Below, piece after piece: positions 23,970 through 33,001 of a stretch of DNA of 64,000 nucleotides. The notes beneath the pieces are model-generated. The model was given only the letters and a program-made list of their open reading frames with translations, was not told the origin of the DNA and ran no database searches. The position numbers were made by a program, and so were the translations under genes. Origin of the DNA: Rhodospirillaceae bacterium (GTDB lineage Bacteria; Pseudomonadota; Alphaproteobacteria; GCA-2731375); NCBI GenBank assembly GCA_018701215.1, contig JABIWH010000026.1:14769-78768 (forward strand), read 5' to 3'. The first letter of the stretch is position 1, and each line of letters begins with the position of its first letter.

Positions 23970-24326
23970 CCTTATTCCTGAGCCGGCTTTCTGGGCAAGG
24001 TTTCTGGGCAAGGTTTCTGGGCGAGGTTTCAGCGTGAGGTTGCTGGGCGGAATTCCTGATGGTTCTGGACGGATTCCAGCTGTTTCGCGGCTGCTTTTGC
24101 GCTGATCCCAAAACCGGCGGCGAATTGACATTTGTCGGCACAGCATTGGTTCCAGACCGGGTGCGCCGACTCTGCCGTTGTGCACAGGTGCCGCCGGATA
24201 GCCTTCATTTTCGGCGGTTTTTGTGATACACTTGCTAAATTCAGCGGATTTTTCCTGTGCGGCTTGAAAGCCGGCTGGAAATTCATGCCACCTAAATTTA
24301 ATTAGATACTGGATCGAGACGGCAAT
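23970..24326. other. Intergenic region between fdxA and carD
   Basis: 357 bp without a convincing gene. The left end holds a 13-bp tandem repeat (23988-24050). The right end is A/T-richer and probably contains the carD promoter. Long minus-strand open frames cross it, but they run through fdxA and carD and show no family sequence. Confidence 0.55.
23988..24050 (+). repeat. 13-bp tandem repeat
   Basis: The unit TTTCTGGGCAAGG occurs at 23988-24000 and 24001-24013, with one change at 24014-24026 (TTTCTGGGCGAGG). A degenerate copy lies at 24027-24039 and a partial one follows. It starts 18 bp after the fdxA stop codon. Such arrays vary in copy number by slippage. Confidence 0.85.
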
Positions 24327-24860
24327 ATGGCGACTAAGACGAAAAAGAAAGCCACCAAGACGAAGCGTACCAACGGCTTCGCCGTCGACGAATTCGTCGT
24401 CTATCCAACCCACGGGGTTGGCCAAATTACGGGCATTGAGGAACAGGAAATCGCAGGCACGCTGCTGAAACTGTTTGTCGTCAATTTCGAAAAGGAAAAG
24501 ATGACCCTGCGGGTGCCGATCAACAAGGCCGAAGTCAGCGGTATGCGCGCCCTGGCCAGTGCCGATAAAATGAAAACGGCAATGACCACCCTGAAGGGGA
24601 GGGCCCGGGTCAAACGCACCATGTGGAGCCGGCGGGCACAGGAGTATGAGGCCAAGATCAATTCTGGCGACCCCGTATCGATTGCCGAAGTGATCCGGGA
24701 TTTGCACCGCGGTGAAGGCCAACCCGAACAATCCTATAGCGAACGGCAAATTTATGAGGCCGCCATGGAGCGTCTGGTCCGCGAGCTGGCGGCCGTCGAA
24801 GGCCTGGATGAAGAACAGGCAACGGAACGCCTGGATGGGGTTTTAAATCCCGTCGAATAG
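24327..24860 (+). CDS. carD: CarD-family transcription regulator
   Basis: A 177-residue CarD protein. The N-terminal RNA-polymerase-interacting domain (FAVDEFVVYPTHGVGQITGIEEQEIAGTLLKLFVVNFEKEKMTLRVPINKAEVSGMR, about 15-75) is followed by a helical DNA-binding domain containing RRAQEYEAKINSGDPVSIAEVIRDLHR. It starts with a lysine-rich stretch (TKTKKKATKTKRT). In other bacteria CarD stabilises the open promoter complex at rRNA and stress promoters. A strong terminator follows 32 bp after the stop. Confidence 0.93.
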   Translation: MATKTKKKATKTKRTNGFAVDEFVVYPTHGVGQITGIEEQEIAGTLLKLFVVNFEKEKMTLRVPINKAEVSGMRALASADKMKTAMTTLKGRARVKRTMWSRRAQEYEAKINSGDPVSIAEVIRDLHRGEGQPEQSYSERQIYEAAMERLVRELAAVEGLDEEQATERLDGVLNPVE

Positions 24861-24892
24861 GCCAATATTTTCCACAACGTCTGTTTAATTTG

Positions 24893-24924
24893 AGGCCTGG
24901 TGTCATTTGATACCGGGCCTTTTC
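24893..24924 (+). terminator. Rho-independent terminator after carD
   Basis: AGGCCTGGTGTC (24893-24904) and GATACCGGGCCT (24909-24920) form a 12-pair stem, with two G-U wobbles in RNA, and an ATTT loop, followed by TTTCC. The position directly after carD fits. Confidence 0.85.
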
Positions 24925-25009
24925 CGTTATGAGTGCGCTAACCTGCTGCAATCATTGGTGTCTTTTAATGGCCGTTTCATATATTGTAATAGGTCTAATT
25001 CTTATTTAC

Positions 25010-25021
25010 ATTGTATACAAT
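25010..25021. promoter_or_regulatory. Perfect 12-bp palindrome before the sigma factor gene
   Basis: ATTGTATACAAT is exactly palindromic and lies about 100 bp upstream of the RpoH-type sigma factor gene in an AT-rich promoter region. The GTATAC core is reminiscent of GntR-family operators. The binding protein is unknown. Confidence 0.4.
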
Positions 25022-25121
25022 CTATGCTGTAAATTAGTTACAAATCGAAAATGTATGTGACAATTAAGTTACATTTTTTTGATTTGCGCTGACAATGTCT
25101 GTTTTGGGGAGCGGTTTTGGG

Positions 25122-26006
25122 ATGGCACATGTTGACACGGCCCAGGCACAACGGGCGGGGCGGCAATTCATAAATCAAGCCATGAAGGCACCATTGCTGG
25201 AGCGCGAGGAGGAACGGGCGCTGGCCTATCGCTGGCGCGACCACGGCGATGAAAATGCCTTGCATCAATTGGTCAATGCATATGTTCGCCTGGTGGTGGC
25301 GACCGCTGCCCGGTTTCGCAAATACAGCCTGCCCATGGGGGACCTGGTCCAGGAAGGCACGGTCGGCCTGATGCAAGCCGCCGAACGTTTTGACCCCGAC
25401 CGGGAGGTACGCTTCTCGACCTACGCCAGCTGGTGGATCCGGGCCGCCATTCAGGATTATATCCTGCGCAATTGGTCGATTGTACGCACCGGCACCACGG
25501 CGGCACAGAAATCGCTGTTTTTCAACATCCGCCGTTTGCGGGCGCAATTGGGCGACCACCCGGACGGCCCCTTGACCAACACCGGGCATAAACGAATTGC
25601 CCGGGCCCTGAAAGTGCCCGTCGCCGATGTTCAGGCCATGGAAAGCCGTCTATCAGGCGCCGACAGGTCCTTGAATGCTGCGGTCTCCAGCGAGGGAGAG
25701 AGCGAATGGCAGGATCTGCTGGTGGATGAGCGGCCCGGGCCCGAAGAGGTCGTGCGCGGCAGTTCCGATGCGCAAACCCGTGCCGCATGGCTGAACGATG
25801 CCCTGTCCCAACTCAACGAACGAGAACAGATCATTATTCGCCAGCGCCGTTTGCGGGAAGACGGCATGACCCTGGAATCCCTTGGCCGCGAGCTTGGTAT
25901 TTCAAAGGAGCGGGTCCGCCAGATCGAATGTCAGGCCTTTGGCAAGATGCGCGCATCGATTTCGGAACGGGGCGGTCACCCGCTTGACTCGGGATTGCTG
26001 GGATAG
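25122..26006 (+). CDS. RpoH-type (sigma-32) sigma factor
   Basis: A 294-residue group sigma-70 factor. Region 2 is VNAYVRLVVATAARFRKYSLPMGDLVQEGTVGLMQAAERFDP with FSTYASWWIRAAIQDYI. The RpoH box is recognisable as QKSLFFNIRR (129-138). Region 4 ends with the helix-turn-helix MTLESLGRELGISKERVRQIECQAFGKMR. Alphaproteobacteria often have RpoH1 plus RpoH2; I cannot tell which this is. ATG 25122 has GGGGAG 10 bp upstream; an in-frame ATG at 25095 is possible but lacks a ribosome site. It would direct heat-shock or oxidative-stress promoters. Confidence 0.88.
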   Translation: MAHVDTAQAQRAGRQFINQAMKAPLLEREEERALAYRWRDHGDENALHQLVNAYVRLVVATAARFRKYSLPMGDLVQEGTVGLMQAAERFDPDREVRFSTYASWWIRAAIQDYILRNWSIVRTGTTAAQKSLFFNIRRLRAQLGDHPDGPLTNTGHKRIARALKVPVADVQAMESRLSGADRSLNAAVSSEGESEWQDLLVDERPGPEEVVRGSSDAQTRAAWLNDALSQLNEREQIIIRQRRLREDGMTLESLGRELGISKERVRQIECQAFGKMRASISERGGHPLDSGLLG

Positions 26007-26031
26007 CGCGCCTCCGGAACGAGGGCGTATT

Positions 26032-26092
26032 TCAAGTCGCTGGTTCAATTGCTCTATTTCTTGAGAGTCCAAAGGAATTTTCTTGAATGCGC
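26032..26092. repeat. Dispersed intergenic repeat, copy A
   Basis: This 61-bp stretch aligns with 60902-60962 with only one or two small shifts. Shared strings include TGGTTCAATTGCTC, GAGAGTC/AAGAGTC, ATTTTCTT and GAATGC. It lies between the sigma factor gene and glnE. The in-frame TTG at 26083 that would lengthen glnE falls inside it. Confidence 0.7.
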
Positions 26093-26205
26093 GCTGGCCG
26101 GACGCGCACAAGATTGCCCGGGCGCATAATGGCGGCTATATAGAAATCGGGCGTGCTGCGAATTTTACCTTGCGCCCGATACCGCTTTTCCGTTGTGTGG
26201 GTTCA

Positions 26206-29200
26206 ATGCCGAGACCGGGCTTTCCCAGTATTGCCGATATCACCGCCGCCGCCTTTGACGAAAACCGGGCGGCGGCCGTATTGGCGGATCTGCACCAAGC
26301 CACGGAGACGCTGGATGATGCCGCGGCCCAGGAAGCATTGGCCGCGCTGTGGCGGGATCAGTCGGCAACAACCTTATTGTCGGCGATCTTCGGCAACAGC
26401 CCGTTTCTAAGCCGGGTGGCGTTATCCGATATCACCTATCTGCCCCGGCTTTTTGGCGATGATCCTAAACATACTTTTGCTGCGTTGCTGGCGGATTTAG
26501 CGCACGGCTTGGACGGTAGCCCAGATACAGATGGAAATCGTGACGGAAACCCTGCGGCGGACATGAACACGGCCATGACGCGGTTGCGTCTGGCCCGCCG
26601 CCGCGCGGCAATACTGATTGCCTTGGCCGATGTGGGCGGGGCCTGGGATTTGCAGCAGGTCACGTCCGCCCTATCCCAATTCGCCGATGCCGCGATCGGA
26701 GGCGCGGTGCGGTGGCTGTTACGGGATGCCGCCCGGCGCGGTGAATTGGACCTGGCGGCGGGGCCCAACATCGAACAGGGTAGCGGTCTGGTGATTTTGG
26801 GCATGGGCAAGCTGGGCGCGTACGAGCTGAATTATTCCTCGGATGTGGACCTGATCGCCCTCTACGATTCGGAAACGGCGCCGTATATGGGCAAGCGCTC
26901 GGCCCAGGACTGTTTTATCCGCCTGGTTCAGGCCCTGGTGAAAATGCTGCAGGAGCCGACCGGCGATGGCTATGTCTTGCGCACTGATCTGCGGCTGCGC
27001 CCTGATCCCGGCGTGACGCCGGTGGTTGTTTCCATGCGCGCGGCGGAACAGTATTACGAAAGCCTTGGCCAGAACTGGGAACGGGCCGCGATGATCAAGG
27101 CGCGCGCCGTTGCCGGCGACCTGGCCGCCGGCGCCGCGTTTCTAGAGCGTCTACAGCCTTTCATATGGCGCCGTAATTTGGATTTTGCCGCCATCGCCGA
27201 CGTCCATTCCATAATGCGGAAAATTCATAATCACGCCGGCGAGGGCACGGCCATGAATGTCGAGGGCCACAACATCAAAACGGGCCGTGGCGGCATCCGC
27301 GATATTGAGTTCTTCGCGCAAACCCAGCAGTTGATCGCCGGCGGCCGCGAGCCGGCCCTGCGGGTATCGGCAACCAAGGATGCCTTGGAAGCCTTGGCCC
27401 GGGGCGGCTGGATTGACGGCGCGGTGACCGATGAATTGTCCGAGGCCTATGACTATCTCCGCCGCCTGGAGCATCGCCTGCAAATGATCGCGGACGAACA
27501 AACCCAGAGCATGCCCCGCAACAGCGAAGGCGTGGCCCATCTGGCCTGCTTCATGGGGCACCCGCAGGGCAGGGCGGGCGCCGACGCGTTTCGGGGCGAA
27601 TTGCTGCACTATTTGGCGCGCGTGCATCATCACCACGGCATTTTGTTCGCCGACGCGCCGGACCCATCGCGGACGGACAATTTGCTGTTTTCCGGTACCG
27701 ATGATGATACCGAAACCCTGGAGAGGCTGACGGCCATGGGGTTCGAGGGCGCCCAGGGTGCGTCCGCCACGGTGCGCGGCTGGTTTCATGGCCGCTATCG
27801 GGCCTTGCGCTCGACCCGGGCGCAAGAATTGTTAACGACCTTGATGCCGGCGCTGTTGCAGGCGATCGCGGATACCGCTAATCCAAACGCCAGCCTTGGC
27901 CGCTTTGACCGGTTCCTGTCTAATTTGCCCACCGGCGTACAGCTGTTTTCAATGTTGATGGCGCGGCCGCAATTGCTCGAACTGCTGGCGGAGATCATGG
28001 GCAGCGCCCCGCGTCTGGCAAATTACCTGGCCGAGAACTCCAGCGTCGTCGATGCCATGACGTCGGCGGAATTTCTCGCCGCGCCACCGGCCTTGACGGC
28101 CTTGCGCCAGGAGTTCGCCGAAGAAATGCGCACGGCGCTGGATTTGCAGGACGTTCTGGATTTAACCCGGCGCCGGGTGAAGGAACATAAATTCCAGATC
28201 GGCGTACAGGTCCTGGGCGCGACCATTGATGCGGACCGTTCAGGCGCCGGCTATGCGGACCTGGCGGACGCGGCCCTGGGCTCTCTGTTGCCCGCTGTCT
28301 CGGACGCCTTCGCGGTCGCGGAGCGCCATGGTGTCATAGACGGCGGCGCCATGGTGGTCCTGGCCATGGGCAAATTCGGCAGCCGCGAGATGACCGGAGA
28401 ATCCGATCTGGATCTGATCTTTGTCTATGACTATCCCGACGATGACAGTGTTTCCGACGGCGCCAGATCCCTGCCCGCACAGCAATATTTCACCCGCCTC
28501 AGCCAGCGTCTGATCAACGCCATGACCGTGCCGACCGCGGAAGGCAAATTGTATGAAGTGGACATGCGTCTACGCCCTTCGGGTAATTCCGGGCCGGTGG
28601 CTACCCGCTTCAGCGGCTTTGCCGATTATCAACGCAATGATGCCTGGACCTGGGAGCATATGGCCCTGACCCGGGCGCGGATCGTCGCGGGCGAGGCGGA
28701 ACTGGCGGCACGGGTCCGGGCAACGGTGGCGGAGGTGCTGTGCCGGCCCCGCGACCGCCAATGCGCGGCGGCGGACGTGGCGGCCATGCGGCAGCGGCTG
28801 ATCCGGCAGCGCGGCAGCGATAACCCCTGGGAAATGAAGCTGGTCCGGGGCGGCCTGTTGGATATCGAATTCATCGCCCAGTTTTTACAATTGGCCCATG
28901 CCACGGATACGGCGAAGGTCCTGCATCCGAACATTTGCACGGCCTTGTCGAATTTGGCCCGAGCCGGGCATTTATCCCGCCAGGATGCCGACAAGCTTAT
29001 CGCGGCGTCCGGGCTGTACCGCGACTTGATGGCCTTGTTCCGGGTCTCGGTCGTGGGCGAGTTCGACCCATCGGCGGCGCCGCGGGGCATGGTGAACGCG
29101 GTCTTGCGGATTTCCGAGGCCGCCGATCTGGAACAGCTGGAAAAACGCCTGCTGCAAACCCAGGCCGATGTCCTGGCGGCCTTTGAACGCATCGTCACGG

Positions 29201-29229
29201 CGGCGGCCGGCACGGATGAAGACGGCTAG
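26206..29229 (+). CDS. glnE: Bifunctional glutamine synthetase adenylyltransferase/deadenylase
   Basis: A 1007-residue GlnE with two nucleotidyltransferase halves. The N-terminal adenylyl-removase half has LGMGKLGAYELNYSSDVDLIALYD (about 200-223). The C-terminal adenylyltransferase half has LAMGKFGSREMTGESDLDLIFVYDYPDD (about 718-745). Each half has its GRGGIRDIEFFAQ or VRGGLLDIEFIAQ motif. It attaches or removes AMP on glutamine synthetase under P-II control. I chose ATG 26206 because the longer frame starts inside a dispersed repeat and the family length is about 1000. A CaiB/BaiF gene follows 85 bp later. Confidence 0.95.
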   Translation: MPRPGFPSIADITAAAFDENRAAAVLADLHQATETLDDAAAQEALAALWRDQSATTLLSAIFGNSPFLSRVALSDITYLPRLFGDDPKHTFAALLADLAHGLDGSPDTDGNRDGNPAADMNTAMTRLRLARRRAAILIALADVGGAWDLQQVTSALSQFADAAIGGAVRWLLRDAARRGELDLAAGPNIEQGSGLVILGMGKLGAYELNYSSDVDLIALYDSETAPYMGKRSAQDCFIRLVQALVKMLQEPTGDGYVLRTDLRLRPDPGVTPVVVSMRAAEQYYESLGQNWERAAMIKARAVAGDLAAGAAFLERLQPFIWRRNLDFAAIADVHSIMRKIHNHAGEGTAMNVEGHNIKTGRGGIRDIEFFAQTQQLIAGGREPALRVSATKDALEALARGGWIDGAVTDELSEAYDYLRRLEHRLQMIADEQTQSMPRNSEGVAHLACFMGHPQGRAGADAFRGELLHYLARVHHHHGILFADAPDPSRTDNLLFSGTDDDTETLERLTAMGFEGAQGASATVRGWFHGRYRALRSTRAQELLTTLMPALLQAIADTANPNASLGRFDRFLSNLPTGVQLFSMLMARPQLLELLAEIMGSAPRLANYLAENSSVVDAMTSAEFLAAPPALTALRQEFAEEMRTALDLQDVLDLTRRRVKEHKFQIGVQVLGATIDADRSGAGYADLADAALGSLLPAVSDAFAVAERHGVIDGGAMVVLAMGKFGSREMTGESDLDLIFVYDYPDDDSVSDGARSLPAQQYFTRLSQRLINAMTVPTAEGKLYEVDMRLRPSGNSGPVATRFSGFADYQRNDAWTWEHMALTRARIVAGEAELAARVRATVAEVLCRPRDRQCAAADVAAMRQRLIRQRGSDNPWEMKLVRGGLLDIEFIAQFLQLAHATDTAKVLHPNICTALSNLARAGHLSRQDADKLIAASGLYRDLMALFRVSVVGEFDPSAAPRGMVNAVLRISEAADLEQLEKRLLQTQADVLAAFERIVTAAAGTDEDG

Positions 29230-29314
29230 ACCATTCAGCAATAGCATTATCTGGGCTTCGTCTTCGGTTCGGTATACTAATGAATGAAATCACGACAATT
29301 GGAGGTGACGCCGC

Positions 29315-30505
29315 ATGACGCGTGCGCTTGAAGGAATAAAGGTGCTCGACCTGGCCCGCTATGTTGCCGGGCCCTATTGCGCCCAGATACTGGGCGATTT
29401 TGGGGCCGATGTGGTGAAGATCGAAAAGCCCGAGGTCGGCGATGTCATGCGCGGCCCCGGCGCGGCTACCGGCGATGACCGCCTGTATATGTTGATGTAC
29501 AACCGCAACAAACGCTCCATCACCCTCGACCTGCGCAGCGACAGGGGCAAGGAGATCCTGGCCGCGCTGATCCCTCAGGCGGATGTATTGGTGGAGAATT
29601 TCCGACCCGGCACCATGGAAGCCATGGGCTTTGGCTGGGAGCAGGTTTCGGCCCTCAATCCGCGCCTGGTAATGGCCCGGATCTCGGGCTTTGGCCAGGA
29701 CGGCCCCTGGGCCAAACGGCCGGCCTTCGATGCCATCGCCCAGGCCGAAGGCGGCCTGATGCACCTGACCGGCGACAAGGACGGCGAAGAGACCATGTTT
29801 GGGTCCGTCGTCATCGATTATTCCACCGGCGCCAACGCCGCCATGGGAGTGATGGCCGCCCTGCACGCACGCGAACGCACAGGACGCGGCCAGGTCGTCG
29901 ATGTGCCATTGCTTGATACCGCCATGTCTTTTCTGATGACGGCGGTGGCCGAACATCACCGCGACGGCAACGTCATGGGCCGCATGGGCAACCGCGACCG
30001 TTACAGCGCGCCGGCCAACACCTTTCGCACCCGCGATGGTCAACGCGTCCATCTGATGTCGGCGGGCGTGAAGCATTTCAATGCCCTGGTCAAGATTTTG
30101 GGCGAAGAGGAAATCTTGCAAGATCCGCGCTTTGCCACGCCGCCCGACCGCCTGGCCAATGCCGATCTGGTCGATGAGACCGTCGCCGGCTGGTTCCTGC
30201 GGCACGACCGGGACTGGTTGTTGGAACAGTTAGTCGCGGCGGAAATTCCCTGTGCCCGCATGGCCACGGTGGCGGATGTGGTCGACAACCCGCAGGTCAA
30301 ACATCGGGGTCAGATCATCGATATCAAACACCCCACCCTGGGCGTGGTGAAAACCCAAGGCAATCCGATCCGCCTGACGGATACCCCGGTCGAAACCTAC
30401 CGGGATGTGCCGACGCTGGGCCAACATACCGACGAGATCCTGGGCGGCTGGCTTGATATGGATGAAAGCGAGATCGCCACGTTGCGCGATGACGGCGTGG
30501 TTTAG
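29315..30505 (+). CDS. CaiB/BaiF family III CoA-transferase
   Basis: A 396-residue enzyme of normal family length. Signatures are LEGIKVLDLARYVAGPYCAQILGDFGADVVKIEKP (N-terminus), NRNKRSITLDLR, VLVENFRPGTMEAMG and SVVIDYSTGANAAMGVMAAL, with D168 as the catalytic aspartate that carries the acyl group. It moves CoA between carboxylic acids; the substrate pair is unknown. GGAGGTG lies 9 bp before the ATG. Unlike the 478-residue paralogue at 7608-9044, it has the standard order of both lobes. Confidence 0.9.
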   Translation: MTRALEGIKVLDLARYVAGPYCAQILGDFGADVVKIEKPEVGDVMRGPGAATGDDRLYMLMYNRNKRSITLDLRSDRGKEILAALIPQADVLVENFRPGTMEAMGFGWEQVSALNPRLVMARISGFGQDGPWAKRPAFDAIAQAEGGLMHLTGDKDGEETMFGSVVIDYSTGANAAMGVMAALHARERTGRGQVVDVPLLDTAMSFLMTAVAEHHRDGNVMGRMGNRDRYSAPANTFRTRDGQRVHLMSAGVKHFNALVKILGEEEILQDPRFATPPDRLANADLVDETVAGWFLRHDRDWLLEQLVAAEIPCARMATVADVVDNPQVKHRGQIIDIKHPTLGVVKTQGNPIRLTDTPVETYRDVPTLGQHTDEILGGWLDMDESEIATLRDDGVV

Positions 30506-30570
30506 AGCAATTTTTGATTGGTCGGAACCGCCCAAGACTTGTTTGGCGCGACCTGTGCAATTGGTTCAAG
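30504..30570. repeat. Dispersed intergenic repeat, copy C (left part)
   Basis: AGAGCAATTTT, then a similar interval, then AATTGGTTCAA parallels the first half of the copy at 60865-60963. It begins at the stop codon of the CoA-transferase gene and runs towards the convergent glycosyltransferase-like gene. Confidence 0.6.
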
Positions 30571-30584
30571 CGTCCGGCGACGCG

Positions 30585-31808
30585 TTAGATCAACCGGCCC
30601 GTCAAATCGGCGCGAACCGCCTCGCTAAAGGTCTCGGCCTCGGCGGCCAGGGCCGCAACGCAAGGTATCGGCGTTTCCAATAACAGACGACGGACCAGAT
30701 CCTGGTTGGGACTGCCGATTATGTCCGGTAAATCTTCTCGTGCCACGCCGAGGGACGCCATGCAGCCAACGCGGCCATCTGCGGTTTGCCGTACTTTCGC
30801 CAGACCGCACGGTGCGGTGCAATATTCACTGCTGTATTGCGCCTGGAGGGGCAACAAATTGCGGTGCCGGCCGATCAACAGATCAGACGGTGCCGAGGTG
30901 AAGATGGCGGCGCCGGGCCGTTGCGCCAGTTTGCTCAAATGCGCCGGACCGGAATCGGCATAAACGGCGTAGTCGAATTGCCCTATCAGCCCCAGCAAGT
31001 CCGCCACCGATTTGGTGTCCTCGATGTAACGCAGATCCGCCCCTGCGGCATCCAACGCCGTCCGTAGCAACCGCGACTGATCTTGCTGCGGGTTGAGAAC
31101 GATTTCCACCGCCATGCCGTCAGCGCACAGTCCGTTGGCAAGGCCCAGAACAAGGCCCGGCGGCAGGGTTCGCATGGGCGAGGATGCCAGGGGCAGAATA
31201 CCTATGCGCAAGGGACCGCCCTGGCGCGGAACCGGCGCCAGCGCCGTGATATCGGGCACCGGCAGCGCGAATAGTTCATGCAGGGCGGCTTCCATATCAA
31301 CCGGCCAGAATTCAATTTCCCGCCGGGCCGGTACATCGTTCAGGTCAATGACCACATTAAAGCGGCGCAGTTCGTCATGAGCCATCCAGGCGGGATAGAC
31401 CGTAACACCAGGCATTCCAGCATAGACGTCCGAGGCTGCATCGCCGCCCAGCAAGGCAATCTCCTTGGCTTGGGCTTGCGCCATGAAGGCTTGCAGAAAC
31501 AGCCGGATGGCAACATGCTCGCCGATCGCCGGCGGCGGCAGCAGGAACAATACCGCGCGATTGCGGTAGGGATAGCGCGCCCATCGCTTGACCGGCAAAT
31601 TCTTGACCTTGGCGCTGCCCAGTTCCTGCATCATGCCGCTTTGACCACGCACCACCTGGCGGTGGAAATTACCGGATGCGGTGACATAGGTGAGGCCGGC
31701 GCGGCCCTGTTGCGGGGGCAGAGCATTGCTGTTGGGAGTTGGAATTTTGAAATCCGCCCGGCTTTTAAATATTGGTAGCGATTTCGGCAAGGCCCGTTGT
31801 TCTCCCAC
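30585..31808 (-). CDS. Glycosyltransferase family 9-like protein
   Basis: A protein of up to 407 residues resembling ADP-heptose:LPS heptosyltransferases. The C-terminal nucleotide-sugar region YAVYADSGPAHLSKLAQRPGAAIFTSAPSDLLIG matches the GT9 pattern of a D-S/T-G-P/x-x-H-L loop. The N-terminal part is weaker: VLFLLPPPAIGEHVAIRLFLQAFMAQAQ fits a Rossmann start. The GTG at 31808 gives the longest frame, but the first 58 residues are not family-like, so the true start may be near 31634. A role in surface polysaccharide synthesis is likely. Convergent with the CoA-transferase gene. Confidence 0.65.
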   Translation of the reverse strand: MGEQRALPKSLPIFKSRADFKIPTPNSNALPPQQGRAGLTYVTASGNFHRQVVRGQSGMMQELGSAKVKNLPVKRWARYPYRNRAVLFLLPPPAIGEHVAIRLFLQAFMAQAQAKEIALLGGDAASDVYAGMPGVTVYPAWMAHDELRRFNVVIDLNDVPARREIEFWPVDMEAALHELFALPVPDITALAPVPRQGGPLRIGILPLASSPMRTLPPGLVLGLANGLCADGMAVEIVLNPQQDQSRLLRTALDAAGADLRYIEDTKSVADLLGLIGQFDYAVYADSGPAHLSKLAQRPGAAIFTSAPSDLLIGRHRNLLPLQAQYSSEYCTAPCGLAKVRQTADGRVGCMASLGVAREDLPDIIGSPNQDLVRRLLLETPIPCVAALAAEAETFSEAVRADLTGRLI

Positions 31809-31985
31809 TGAAAGCGTTTTCAGCCATCTGACGCGACGCGGACGGATCGCGACGGCTGCACCGCTTTATATCAAGTTGCGGTGCGCTTTATGCCCTTTTT
31901 TCCAAGGCCAGATCGAATTGCCGGCAGAATTTGCCTAGGGCATCACGTTTTCACTGCTAAGGCATTGAAAATATTGCCTTCATAG

Positions 31986-32002
31986 TTGGCGTGGTTCTTG
32001 CA
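31986..32002 (+). promoter_or_regulatory. Candidate sigma-54 (-24/-12) promoter
   Basis: TTGGCGTGGTTCTTGCA has the required GG and GC doublets ten bases apart and differs from YTGGCACGRNNNTTGCW at two positions. It would start transcription at about 32013, essentially at the ATG of the unknown gene at 32015. This favours either a leaderless message or the internal ATG at 32069. Confidence 0.4.
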
Positions 32003-32014
32003 TAACTGTTCGGT

Positions 32015-32899
32015 ATGACAACGACAGCACCAGTGCATAATTTTCTTCGCGTTGTGTCCGACTATTACATGCCGGGCCGCGAGGAGATGGAACCGGGGAC
32101 CAACGCCCTGGTTGGCGGCGCCAAGACAGCGCCTGCCGAGGCTACGGCACAACAGCCCGGCGCCGTGGCGGAAAGTAATTTTTTTGGGCCGGACGGGCTG
32201 ACCTTTGGCGATCTGCTGGATGTTCTTAATCCGTTGCAGCATCTTCCGGTGATCGGTGATTTGTACCGCTCCATGACTGGTGACGAAATTTCCGCCGGCG
32301 CTCGTATATCGGGCGGCACTCTGTATGGCGGCCCGTTGGGATTTTTGAGCGCTTTGGCCAATACGGTGATCGAAGAGGCCACGGGCAAGGATATTGGCGG
32401 CAATTTGTTGGCTCAAATTACCGGCGGCGATGCGGCGGACAGCGTTGTATTGGCGACGGTGGATGCCGGTGACCGGATTGGTGACGGGGTTGGCGACCAA
32501 GTTGCTGCCAAGCTGGCCGAGGCCGCCCCCGCCAGGGATGGTATATTACCGGCTGTATCCGGCATGCCGTTGGTCGCCACCGGACGACATGCCGCCGCCA
32601 TGCCCGCCTATCCCTCTTTGGTAGCCTCTGGTGCGCCAAATCGGCAATCATCTGCGCCATCCACGGCGGGGAATGTTCCTGAAATGAGCACGGCGGCGTT
32701 TCAAACCTTGTTGGGCAGCATGAACGGTGCAGCGCCGGTGCCAGCCCGTCAGGGTTTCACGGCCGGTGGTGAATTGCCGCCGGTACACAAAGGCACCATA
32801 CGCGAGGCCGGCATGGAGATTAACCGCCTGTTGCGCGCCCACGCTCAAGGTGGTGATCCGGGCCGCAATGCGGGCTCCGATCACGGGTTCGTGCAGTAA
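32015..32899 (+). CDS. Conserved alphaproteobacterial protein of unknown function
   Basis: A 294-residue protein without a signal peptide. The conserved-looking block at about 55-130 (NFFGPDGLTFGDLLDVLNPLQHLPVIGDLYRSMTGDEISAGARISGGTLYGGPLGFLSALANTVIEEATGKDIG) is one I recall from hypothetical proteins of Rhodospirillales; no function is known to me. The rest is alanine/proline-rich and of low complexity. Neither the first ATG nor the one at 32069 has a ribosome site. A sigma-54-like promoter overlaps the 5' end. Confidence 0.65.
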   Translation: MTTTAPVHNFLRVVSDYYMPGREEMEPGTNALVGGAKTAPAEATAQQPGAVAESNFFGPDGLTFGDLLDVLNPLQHLPVIGDLYRSMTGDEISAGARISGGTLYGGPLGFLSALANTVIEEATGKDIGGNLLAQITGGDAADSVVLATVDAGDRIGDGVGDQVAAKLAEAAPARDGILPAVSGMPLVATGRHAAAMPAYPSLVASGAPNRQSSAPSTAGNVPEMSTAAFQTLLGSMNGAAPVPARQGFTAGGELPPVHKGTIREAGMEINRLLRAHAQGGDPGRNAGSDHGFVQ

Positions 32900-33001
32900 T
32901 AAATTTGTTCCGCCAGCCGAATTTGCACCGGTTCTTATTCCGCCATCGCCTGGGACGGTGTATACAGTGGACAAGATTGATTGTCTGCGGAGTGGGTTGG
33001 T

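Noticed and set aside
23304..24749. Long minus-strand open frame (481 codons) across fdxA and carD
   Set aside because: It lies antisense to two unmistakable genes, shows no family motif, and its composition follows the complementary codons of those genes.
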